Shown here: in pieces, positions 1 to 5,341 of the stretch
Position numbering within the stretch: the stretch's first letter is position 1
Layout of the letters: every line of letters starts with the position of its first letter
From: Desulfurococcales archaeon
Lineage (GTDB): Archaea; Thermoproteota; Thermoprotei_A; Sulfolobales; AG1
DNA: 5,445 nt
Assembly: GCA_026990885.1 (NCBI GenBank)
Contig: JALXCO010000071.1
Span: 2,185-7,629 of the forward strand
Direction of reading: 5' to 3'
Made by a program: the position numbers and the translations under genes
Notes under the pieces: model-generated
The model's input: the letters and a program-made list of their open reading frames with translations, nothing else
Database searches by the model: none
What the model was told of the DNA's origin: nothing

Positions 1-12
1 CCCCCAATGCGA

Positions 13-19
13 TTTTATA
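13..19 (+). promoter_or_regulatory. TATA-like box of the int1 relic
   Basis: TTTTATA lies about 34 bases ahead of the TTG at 51. That would put an archaeal transcription start near position 42, with a very short leader. It is probably the old promoter of the decayed integrase. It is a motif match only. Confidence 0.35.
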
Positions 20-28
20 CCTCTGGGA

Positions 29-59
29 GTGTCCCGGGCTATGGGGAGCCTTGGGACAC
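29..59. repeat. Imperfect inverted repeat (hairpin) over the int1 start
   Basis: GTGTCCC (29-35) is complementary to GGGACAC (53-59). Inside it, GGCT (37-40) pairs with AGCC (47-50) around a six-base loop, with small bulges at 36 and 51-52. The 11 pairs are mostly GC. The structure overlaps the expected transcription start and the first codons of int1, so it could be a 5' RNA hairpin or a dyad bound by the recombinase. The second integrase copy does not preserve it. Confidence 0.45.
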
Positions 60-1158
60 GGTGTACCCGCTAGCAGCAGGAGTAAGGAGGTTACAGCTGG
101 CGCCTGTACTCTCGAAGAGTATCAGGCACGGGAGATCCTACAGCGCCTCTACCAGCAGGAGGGGAGTATAAGGAGACTTGTCAGGCTGCTAGCCGTCAGC
201 AAGAGCACCATACATCTTATCGAGAGGAACAAGCAACCGATCCCATTCAGCCTACGGGCACGGCTATACTAGATTGTGCCCGAAGAAGAGCTGATACAGG
301 TTTTCCGGTGAGAGAACTTCTCGCAATACACGGCCTACTAGACAGCTAGGGTCACATCAACAAGACACTACTGATCGCACTCCTCGACTGCCACCTTCTA
401 GGAAAAGGCGTTGAAAGAGATAGTGCCCAACTATATCCTGGAGTATTACAAGAGGGAGCTCCAGGAGTGCTTCGGCCAAATATTACCCACGATAGAGCTC
501 TGGAGGAGCCGAGACTTCAAGCGGTGGCTGACAGAGAAGAATTCGAAGCCCATCAGCGAGTGAACGCTCCGGAACTACCGCAATCTGTGGTTCAAATACT
601 TAAAAAGGAAGTGCTAAGCTGGCAACCCTTTAAGCAATATGAGGGCATGCAGATGCTCTGCCACAACAACCAATACCACCCTACCGATTGGGCGTGGCAG
701 GTCTTCCGCCACTATATTAGGTTCCTATACTCGGAGAGTAAGCTGGACTAAGATACCTACACGAGGCTCCTGACGGCCGTGCCCGGCAGGAAGTATGGCC
801 GTAGGGTGTCGCAGAAGTTTATACATAAAGAAGACGCGGTGAAGACAATTAAGATACTCAAGCGAGAAGGGGCGAGGCAACATATTGAGAGTCTGCCTGT
901 TGATGCTGGCTGGCGGTTCGAGGTCCATGCATGTTCCCCAAAACGCTGAACAACTGGAGACCGGACGAGGAGCTCTACGTCAAATAACTCAACCGGAACA
1001 TTGAGCGGCTGGAGTGCTTTTAGGTCCACTGCAAGTACTATTTGGGCAAGGAGGATACTGTTGAGACTGATGTATTCATAAATTTTCTCAGCCACATCCT
1101 AGCCTTGGTGACATTGACGAGTATAATCCTAAGCCGCCAAGGATGTGCACTATATAAA
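51..1158 (+). pseudogene. Decayed tyrosine integrase, copy 1 (int1), C-terminal end missing
   Basis: This is a relic of a crenarchaeal plasmid/virus-type tyrosine recombinase. The frame opens at TTG 51. An N-terminal helix-turn-helix-like segment (GSIRRLVRLLAVSKSTIHL, roughly residues 39-57) is followed by stops at 270-272, 309-311 and 347-349 and a frame change near 311. A frame change near 403 leads into KALKEIVPNYILEYYKREL. After a stop at 561-563 and a slip near 600-608 in an A-run comes the core-binding part with WAWQVFRHYIRFLYSESKLD. A stop at 749-751 follows, then DTYTRLLTAVPGRKYGRRVS and a candidate catalytic Arg in AGWRFEV (codon 914-916). Frame changes near 930 and 1105, and stops at 985-987 and 1021-1023, precede a last recognisable stretch (DIDEYNPKPPRM) ending near 1158. 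The C-terminal Arg/His box and nucleophilic Tyr were not found. The same segments recur in the same order in 4034-5313, which confirms one gene rather than several small ones. It cannot make an active enzyme. Family assignment is from memory of crenarchaeal integrases. Confidence 0.82.
1093..1147. repeat. Inverted repeat at the broken end of int1
   Basis: CACATCC...TTGG (1093-1108, with five extra bases inside the arm) is complementary to CCAAGGATGTG (1137-1147). The loop is about 28 bases. It sits where integrase similarity fades out, so it may mark the deletion or insertion point that removed the 3' end of int1. It could also be chance. Confidence 0.3.
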
Positions 1159-1160
1159 TA
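1151..1160 (+). promoter_or_regulatory. TATA-box-like TATATAAATA
   Basis: This is a strong-looking archaeal TATA motif, but transcription from it would begin near 1180 and meet the T-run at 1192-1197. No open reading frame follows closely. It may be a fortuitous AT-rich match or the promoter of a short or vestigial transcript. Confidence 0.25.
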
Positions 1161-1182
1161 CAGGTAGACCCGAGTTGGTGAC

Positions 1183-1197
1183 CCATCCCTCTTTTTT
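1183..1197 (+). terminator. Pyrimidine/T-run terminator-like tract after int1
   Basis: A C/T-rich stretch ends in six T residues (1192-1197). Archaeal RNA polymerase commonly terminates at T-rich tracts without a hairpin. The position, between int1 and the ATPase promoter, suits a boundary that insulates the two units. Confidence 0.35.
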
Positions 1198-1236
1198 GGA
1201 TTTCATGTGCCGCTATAGTGGCTTTTTGCATTTCCT

Positions 1237-1280
1237 AGAGCCCTGTCTCACCAACAATACCGTGCCTGCCACAAAATAAT
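1237..1280 (+). repeat. Degenerate direct repeat, upstream copy (possible attachment-site scar)
   Basis: This segment resembles 3935-3979. Both contain AGAG-x-CCT then GTCT, then an A-rich stretch, the identical nonamer GCCTGCCAC (1264-1272 and 3962-3970), and AAATAAT. Several mismatches and gaps are needed. The two copies bracket the ATPase/nuclease-like operon, the arrangement expected of attachment or target-site repeats around an inserted segment. The nonamer alone could occur by chance in a window of this size. Confidence 0.28.
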
Positions 1281-1287
1281 GTACTCT

Positions 1288-1321
1288 TTAACGTTAATTC
1301 GGCCATGTCTTAAAGCTTAAG
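1288..1321. promoter_or_regulatory. Two neighbouring AT-rich dyads, possible operator
   Basis: TTAACGTTAA (1288-1297) is a perfect ten-base palindrome. CTTAAAGCTTAAG (1309-1321) is a near-palindrome. Their centres lie about 22 bases apart, roughly two helical turns. They are 65-95 bases upstream of the probable TATA box of the ATPase operon, so they could be a site for a dimeric regulator. AGCTTAA recurs at 1381-1387 inside that box. No cognate regulator is visible in the window. Confidence 0.25.
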
Positions 1322-1383
1322 ATACGATAATGACACCATTCAATAAGTCTGAACATATTAGTAGGTGGTTTAGAGGAAGTAGC

Positions 1384-1389
1384 TTAAAT
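1384..1389 (+). promoter_or_regulatory. Probable TATA box of the ATPase operon
   Basis: TTAAAT is preceded by a purine-rich GGAAGTAG (BRE-like). Archaeal initiation about 25 bases downstream would fall near 1410-1415. That gives a leader of about 40 bases carrying the AGGGG ribosome binding site at 1438-1442. It is the best promoter candidate in the 1198-1442 spacer. Confidence 0.4.
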
Positions 1390-1437
1390 GTATTGAGCAG
1401 GTAAGAGTTATCATGGTTAAGGAATAAAGTAGTCTAT

Positions 1438-1446
1438 AGGGGTTGA
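1438..1446 (+). promoter_or_regulatory. Ribosome binding site favouring the ATG at 1455
   Basis: AGGGGTTGA resembles the crenarchaeal GGAGGTGA consensus and ends eight bases before ATG 1455. It overlaps the possible TTG start at 1443, so it cannot serve that codon. This is the main reason for preferring the downstream start. Confidence 0.45.
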
Positions 1447-1454
1447 AGAGCGTA

Positions 1455-3353
1455 ATGAGGCTAAAGATTAGGAAACTAGGCCCAATAACGGATAGCGAGA
1501 TAGAGCTTGGCGACGTCACAATGTTCTTAGGCCCGCCTAACACTGGGAAGAGCTATACCCTTAGAGCAATCTATACTAAGCTATTTCCTCTTGACTATTA
1601 TGCCCTCAAGTTTATGAAAGAGAAGCTGTCAGAGAGACTCATTGTGTATTTAGAACGCGTGTTTCCAGAGCAGTCTTCAAATATGTTTCGAGATCTATTT
1701 AAGAACATAGTTAAGATAGTCTTAGATGCAGCGCTTCTGTTAGATAGGGATGATGCTAGAGACCGTTTTGAAAAGCTATTCTATGTTTTAATGGAGAGGG
1801 CTAGACTTAAGGGAACCCTAGAGTGGCGGGAGGACTTCCTCATAGCAAGCATTAAGGCTCCCTTGATTAGTACGGCTTTAGACGCTAGTCTTCCGAAAAA
1901 AGCAGTGCAGGAATCGTTTTACGATTTCATATCTGAGCTCATACCAGTAGAGGATGTAGATTCAGTAATATTTGAGCCTACCGAGTTGTCGAGGATAGAC
2001 ATAAGCTTTATAGAAGAGGTGAGTGAACACGAAGCCCCTATGAGTGCAAGACGGTTAATCCTGCTTCTTGAAGAGCTATTTGATTTCATAGAGCTTTATA
2101 TGACGAGAGATTTGTATAGGGGGGATCACTATGAAGGAGTCGTGCCGTTACCTAGAGAAAGGTATTTGAGATACATGTTAGACTACTTTAATATAGTATT
2201 AAATGCTAGGATAAGTGTTAAACCTAACATAGATAGGCTAGAGTTTTCATCCGCTATTGTCCTTAAGCTTCGCCTACACACCCGTCCTCCGGTACCTAAA
2301 GAGAGACTTCCTCCTAGTATTAGATTAGAGGATATAGATAGGGTAGTGGATAATGTGTTCGAGAAAGCTAGAACTCATCCAAGATTAGGGCGCAGTATTG
2401 CTAGAATAATAGATTATACAAGAAGCATGGTAGTAAAAATAATTGCTGATTCTCTATCAGAGACTATACTTTATGATAGTCTTCGCGGAACTTTTAGAAG
2501 CCGATTGGGATTGAAAGACTTACGCTTCGTGCCGTTTGGTAGAAGTATGCTTGTTTTGGGGCTTGAGAGTGCCTCTAGGGAGCCTTTTTCAAGGTCTAGG
2601 TTCCTGCACAGGTTCATTAGAGATTTTTACTCTAGTGCTCTTGCAAGCTACGTTTACTGGGCTAGTAAGGGACGAAGCCGCTTATTAGAGGGCAGGCTGA
2701 GCGAGAGGCAAGCTAGACTGCTTAAGGCTGTTACACCATTGTTGGAGGGTAAGCTGTCGACCGATGCAGCTGGGAGACTCTTGTACAGGGATTGGCGGGG
2801 CTCTCTTGTAGATTTCCAGACGTCTTCAGCTCTCGTGGAAGAGGTTTCTGGCCTGGTCTTCGCTTTGCTAAGCATTGACGATAATGCTATAGTACTTGTT
2901 GAGGAGCCTGAGGCCCAGCTGCATCCGGGGGCACAGATAGTTATGGCGCTCTTCCTGGCTTCGTTGCCCAGTCTGTGCGGGTGCAGGGTTACTGCCTCAA
3001 CTCATAGTGACCTACTGGCTATCACACTAAGCCAGTTAGCTGTGCAAAAACCAAGTAAGGAGTGGATAAAAGAGCTATTAGAGAAACTCTTAGAGAAATT
3101 GTTAGAGAATCTCACAGGAGATTTATCGTCATATATGAAGGAAGGTATTGATATATTGGCGGAAGCTGTGGCGGAAGCTACTGAAAATCTCAACCTAAAG
3201 GTATACGAGTTCACGAGAGAAGGTAGGGTCAAGCCTATAGATCCTGGGGATGTGCTTGGCAAAGAAGTTCCCGGAATAAGCAAGGTGATAGACAATCTTA
3301 CCGATTGGGCATTTCGACTGGCAAGCTATAGGGCCAGCAGAGAGGTGAAGTAG
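1455..3353 (+). CDS. AAA/ABC-type ATPase (AAA15/OLD-like), large subunit of a two-gene unit
   Basis: A cytosolic P-loop ATPase of 632 residues with no disruption and no signal or membrane segment. It opens with MRLKIRKLGPITDSEIEL, the usual first strands of this family. Walker A is GPPNTGKS (26-33). A long, mostly helical insert (about 45-350) leads to VPFGRS (359-364), an arginine motif typical of AAA15-like ATPases. A degenerate signature region (FQTSSALVEEVSGL, from 454) is followed by Walker B IVLVEE with the catalytic Glu pair and EPEAQLHP (479-491), then the switch His in TASTHSD (His517). Relatives (RloA, PtuA, AriA, the GajA ATPase part) drive sensing of foreign DNA or activation of a nuclease partner. 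Here the nuclease domain is not fused and is probably supplied by the next gene, five bases away. The tail after the switch His has 12-base in-frame duplications (LLEK/LLEK/LLEN at 541-552; AEAV/AEAT at 569-576). A TTG at 1443 would add four residues; ATG 1455 fits the ribosome binding site and family start better. ATPase class is near certain; the biological role is inferred. Confidence 0.92.
   Translation: MRLKIRKLGPITDSEIELGDVTMFLGPPNTGKSYTLRAIYTKLFPLDYYALKFMKEKLSERLIVYLERVFPEQSSNMFRDLFKNIVKIVLDAALLLDRDDARDRFEKLFYVLMERARLKGTLEWREDFLIASIKAPLISTALDASLPKKAVQESFYDFISELIPVEDVDSVIFEPTELSRIDISFIEEVSEHEAPMSARRLILLLEELFDFIELYMTRDLYRGDHYEGVVPLPRERYLRYMLDYFNIVLNARISVKPNIDRLEFSSAIVLKLRLHTRPPVPKERLPPSIRLEDIDRVVDNVFEKARTHPRLGRSIARIIDYTRSMVVKIIADSLSETILYDSLRGTFRSRLGLKDLRFVPFGRSMLVLGLESASREPFSRSRFLHRFIRDFYSSALASYVYWASKGRSRLLEGRLSERQARLLKAVTPLLEGKLSTDAAGRLLYRDWRGSLVDFQTSSALVEEVSGLVFALLSIDDNAIVLVEEPEAQLHPGAQIVMALFLASLPSLCGCRVTASTHSDLLAITLSQLAVQKPSKEWIKELLEKLLEKLLENLTGDLSSYMKEGIDILAEAVAEATENLNLKVYEFTREGRVKPIDPGDVLGKEVPGISKVIDNLTDWAFRLASYRASREVK
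3075..3110 (+). repeat. Three tandem 12-base units inside the ATPase gene
   Basis: CTATTAGAGAAA, CTCTTAGAGAAA and TTGTTAGAGAAT encode LLEK, LLEK and LLEN, lengthening an amphipathic helix just after the switch histidine. A second pair of 12-base units follows at 3159-3182 (GCGGAAGCTGTG and GCGGAAGCTACT, encoding AEAV and AEAT). Frame is preserved in both, which suggests tolerated, slippage-like growth of a helical linker. Confidence 0.8.
3342..3348 (+). promoter_or_regulatory. Strong ribosome binding site GAGGTGA for the second gene
   Basis: GAGGTGA is a perfect match to the crenarchaeal anti-Shine-Dalgarno sequence, ten bases before ATG 3359. It lies within the last codons of the ATPase gene. 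It fixes the second gene's start and shows that the two genes are translated from one message. Confidence 0.85.
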
Positions 3354-3358
3354 AGGAC

Positions 3359-3697
3359 ATGCCAGGACTTAAAGACATATGTCAATACGATAATGCATAT
3401 TGCTGTATATGTGGAGAAAATGAATGCTTCGTATCGCTATCACCTAGAGGTGACACAATACTATTTGTTGACGGAGAAGAAGCTATTACGGGTGCACCAC
3501 ACTGTGACTGTATCATAGTCCTTAAGAGAAAAGGAGAAAATGTTGTCGAGATCTACTCTGTAGAGCTTAAAAGGATACGAGTTAGCAGACCAAGCGATGC
3601 CAGTGGAGCACTAGACCCGGATGTTCTGAGGCAAAAATGCGAAAATTGTCTCCGGTGGGCTTTCAATACTGTAAATAATTTCCAATCAGTACGTTGA
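3359..3697 (+). CDS. Small Cys-rich PD-(D/E)xK-like protein, partner of the ATPase, ended by an in-frame TGA
   Basis: The 112-residue product is not one I recognise by name. The central part reads as strand-Asp-strand-Glu-x-Lys: Asp50 in APHCDCIIVLKRK and Glu69-x-Lys71 in EIYSVELKRIRV, spaced 18 residues apart, with acidic Glu40/Glu41 before it. This is the layout of a PD-(D/E)xK nuclease core. Gln92-Lys93 in a following helix (VLRQKCENCLRWAF) could be the extra Gln/Lys site seen in RecB-like members. Nine cysteines (8, 15, 16, 18, 23, 49, 51, 94, 97) include CCICxxxxC near the N-terminus and CxxC at 94-97, so metal binding is possible. The gene starts five bases after the ATPase stop and has the best ribosome binding site in the window, so it is an operon partner and plausibly the effector. 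The TGA at 3695-3697 interrupts a frame that continues to 3871, so this is probably a truncated form of a protein of about 170 residues. The nuclease call is inference from a short motif. Confidence 0.72.
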   Translation: MPGLKDICQYDNAYCCICGENECFVSLSPRGDTILFVDGEEAITGAPHCDCIIVLKRKGENVVEIYSVELKRIRVSRPSDASGALDPDVLRQKCENCLRWAFNTVNNFQSVR

Positions 3698-3871
3698 AAC
3701 CCGTCATTAAGCATAGGCAAGTATTGCATTATTGTCATTCCTAACGAGGTATATAGTAGTGTTGTCACGCTTATTAGGCGGGAGAGAAGGAGATATCGAC
3801 CAAGCATTTCTAATGGTGGACGAGTGTTATCCTGCGATAGCCCTCTTACGGGACAAGCCTTCATATTCTAA
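3698..3871 (+). pseudogene. In-frame continuation of the partner gene beyond the TGA
   Basis: Directly after the TGA the same frame runs 57 codons to TAA at 3869-3871, with no shift. It reads like a folded protein end: a hydrophobic strand with proline (GKYCIIVIPNEVYSSVVTLI), a basic stretch (RRERRRYRP), then GGRVLSCDSPLTG. A strand, a turn with Pro, then a helix is what often follows the core of a PD-(D/E)xK fold. The likeliest explanation is a single nonsense mutation in a gene of about 170 codons. A sequencing error, stop read-through, or two separate reading frames are alternatives. No start codon with a ribosome binding site is visible for independent translation. Confidence 0.6.
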
Positions 3872-3934
3872 TTATACATACTTGCCTACGTAGATTAATA
3901 ACTCCTTATCTTAAAATACAGTGCAAGAATCGAG

Positions 3935-3979
3935 AGAGACCTCGTCTAGAAATCCCGGCGGGCCTGCCACTTAAATAAT
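3935..3979 (+). repeat. Degenerate direct repeat, downstream copy, with a tRNA-3'-end-like core
   Basis: It is the partner of 1237-1280 (shared GCCTGCCAC nonamer at 3962-3970 plus flanks). The part AAATCCCGGCGGGCCTGCCA (3950-3969) reads like the end of an archaeal tRNA: T-loop tail AAAT, T-stem CCCGG, acceptor CGGGCCT, one base, then CCA. The matching T-stem 5' strand is not convincing, so this is at most a fragment. Integrases of this type insert at tRNA 3' ends and leave such fragments. It is GC-rich in an AT-rich neighbourhood and lies 65 bases before int2. Confidence 0.3.
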
Positions 3980-4012
3980 CTCTCTCTAATTCTCACGCAC
4001 CTCTCCTACTAT
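3979..4012 (+). terminator. Pyrimidine-rich tract after the operon
   Basis: A C/T-rich stretch (TCTCTCTCTAATTCTC followed by more C/T) lies about 110 bases after the last in-frame stop of the partner gene. Pyrimidine-rich tracts can end transcription in archaea. There is no long uninterrupted T-run, so the call is weak. Confidence 0.22.
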
Positions 4013-4033
4013 GCATACTAATTAAATAAAAAT

Positions 4034-5313
4034 ATGGTCTTTGGGACTGTACCACAACATAGTGGAACATGAGGGGACACATTTACTCTATAGGGATCAT
4101 GCTTGTAGAGATATCTTATTAACTCCAAACAATGAAGGGATTATAATATTCTCAGAATAACCACAGCTGCATTGCATCGGTAAGAACACCTTCTACAGAG
4201 TCCTAAGGGGAGAGTAGGCCTCTTGCGGATTATTAAGGTGAAACCATGCATCATTCTAGAAGAGTACGAGCTATTAACATGCTCCAAGATAGCCAGATCC
4301 TCAAACGATACGGCTAGTAGACGGGAAGGGTTAGGCCGAATAAACCCATGGCAATAGCCCTAGTAGATGTATTTATACAGAAAAATCACTAAAGGGAGAA
4401 TAACATAAAAAGAGAAAAGATAACAACTGCCCCACTTAAAAACACTCCTTAGAATGAACTTCCAGAGCTTAGAAAGATAGCTGATAGAAAAAATGGGCAA
4501 GTCGATGAGTAGGATAGTCTTGGAGGACTATCGCCACTATTGGAAACTTTGTCCAGAAAACAAGACACATAGAGGGAGCCTGATTAACCAGTTATCTTCT
4601 AAGAACGTGTTCTGCTAGAGATTGAGAATACCATCCTACAGAGTACATGGGCTTGTTTTCGGCACTACATATGAAACTTACATGCAAAGGTAGGCTGAAC
4701 CGGAGCATCTACTCGAGGCTCCGCCCGGCAATATCCAGCTGCCACTACTATAGAAGGACATAGCAAAAGCTGATAGACCCTGAGTAGGTGGAAAACCTTG
4801 AAAATACTGAGGGAGAAAAGGCAAGACCATTACATGTACTACTTCCTAATTCAGTATAATTGCCTGAAAAATTAGTTTTTATTAATTTAGTTTTTATTAA
4901 TCATTTTACTAATCACCTTGAAGATCTTGAATTATAGCAAAATGCTAATGGAATACTAGGCGATAAATGTGAGGCGCCTTAGCTGCCCTGAAAACCGTGG
5001 AGTTAAGCCTGCTGCATTCAAGTTTTCCCCATAGCCAAACACCCTAAATAGAAGAGTACAGAGTCTGTTGGATAGGCACCGCATATTTAAGATAGCCCAT
5101 CGCATAGGAGATCTGCTAACAAAAGAAAATTTGTATTTGAAGCCTAAGAGAATGCTTAACGCCTATAAAGATAAAGACGTTACACACATCATACTAGGAA
5201 ATTCGAAAAACCAACAATAGCAGCCAGATACTACAAAAAACCTGCTCAAAATAGCTGACGTGTTATATAGCGAATGTATGAGAACGAATAAACAGGCATA
5301 CCATGTTCACTAA
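4034..5313 (+). pseudogene. Decayed tyrosine integrase, copy 2 (int2), near full length
   Basis: This is a second relic of the same integrase family as int1, same orientation, about 426 codons long. ATG 4034 opens MVFGTVPQHSGT, then a TGA. Helix-turn-helix remnants IGKNTFYRVLRGE match SKSTIHLIERNK of int1. NKPMAIALVDVFIQKNH, then MSRIVLEDYRHYWKLC (int1: TLRNYRNLWFKYL), WACFRHYI (int1: WQVFRHYI), IYSRLRPAI, LKILREKRQDHYMYYFLIQ (int1: IKILKREGARQH) and NVRRLSCP (int1: NIERLECF) keep the same order. Unlike int1 it retains the C-terminal part: VKPAAFKFSP, LKPKRMLNAYKDKDV, and AARYY, whose second Tyr (5232-5234) aligns with the nucleophile. NLLKIADVLYSECM follows in a shifted frame and ends at TAA 5311-5313. 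Many stops and frameshifts separate these blocks, and the region of the first catalytic Arg is lost next to a tandem duplication. Lines sampled by hand are about 35-37% GC against about 57% in int1, so decay is older or biased to AT. Confidence 0.75.
4872..4901 (+). repeat. Perfect tandem duplication of a 15-base unit inside int2
   Basis: TTAGTTTTTATTAAT occurs at 4872-4886 and again immediately at 4887-4901 without a mismatch. It falls where the segment carrying the first catalytic arginine of the integrase should be. The identity of the two units implies a recent event, later than most of the decay around it. Confidence 0.9.
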
Positions 5314-5341
5314 TAAAATAATTTAGAATAAAATAATTTAG
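5312..5341 (+). repeat. Perfect tandem duplication of a 15-base unit at the end of int2
   Basis: AATAAAATAATTTAG occurs at 5312-5326 and 5327-5341, exact and adjacent, beginning in the stop codon of the int2 relic. It is a second duplication of the same unit length in 450 bases, again AT-rich. It could also supply a TATA-like element for whatever follows. Confidence 0.9.

Noticed and set aside
467..751. A 94-codon + strand open frame as a stand-alone gene
   Set aside because: Its first third is out of frame with the integrase and its last part is integrase sequence (YHPTDWAWQVFRHYIRFLY); it is an open stretch inside the int1 relic.
725..1095. Minus-strand open frames over int1
   Set aside because: They lie opposite recognisable integrase motif blocks, have no ribosome binding site and no protein-like pattern.
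1327..1352. C/D-box small RNA (ATAATGA ... CTGA)
   Set aside because: Box C is imperfect, and no second C'/D pair is found at the expected spacing.
3695..3697. TGA as a selenocysteine codon
   Set aside because: Selenocysteine insertion is not known in Crenarchaeota and no insertion-element-like hairpin is evident after the gene; a nonsense mutation is simpler.
2654..3864. Minus-strand open frames opposite the ATPase and its partner
   Set aside because: They are low-complexity Ser/Leu-rich shadows of well-supported + strand genes.
51..5313. The two integrase pieces as the N- and C-terminal halves of one gene split by SSV-type integration
   Set aside because: int2 contains both N-terminal and C-terminal blocks, and the middle blocks occur in both pieces, so they are two copies rather than two halves.
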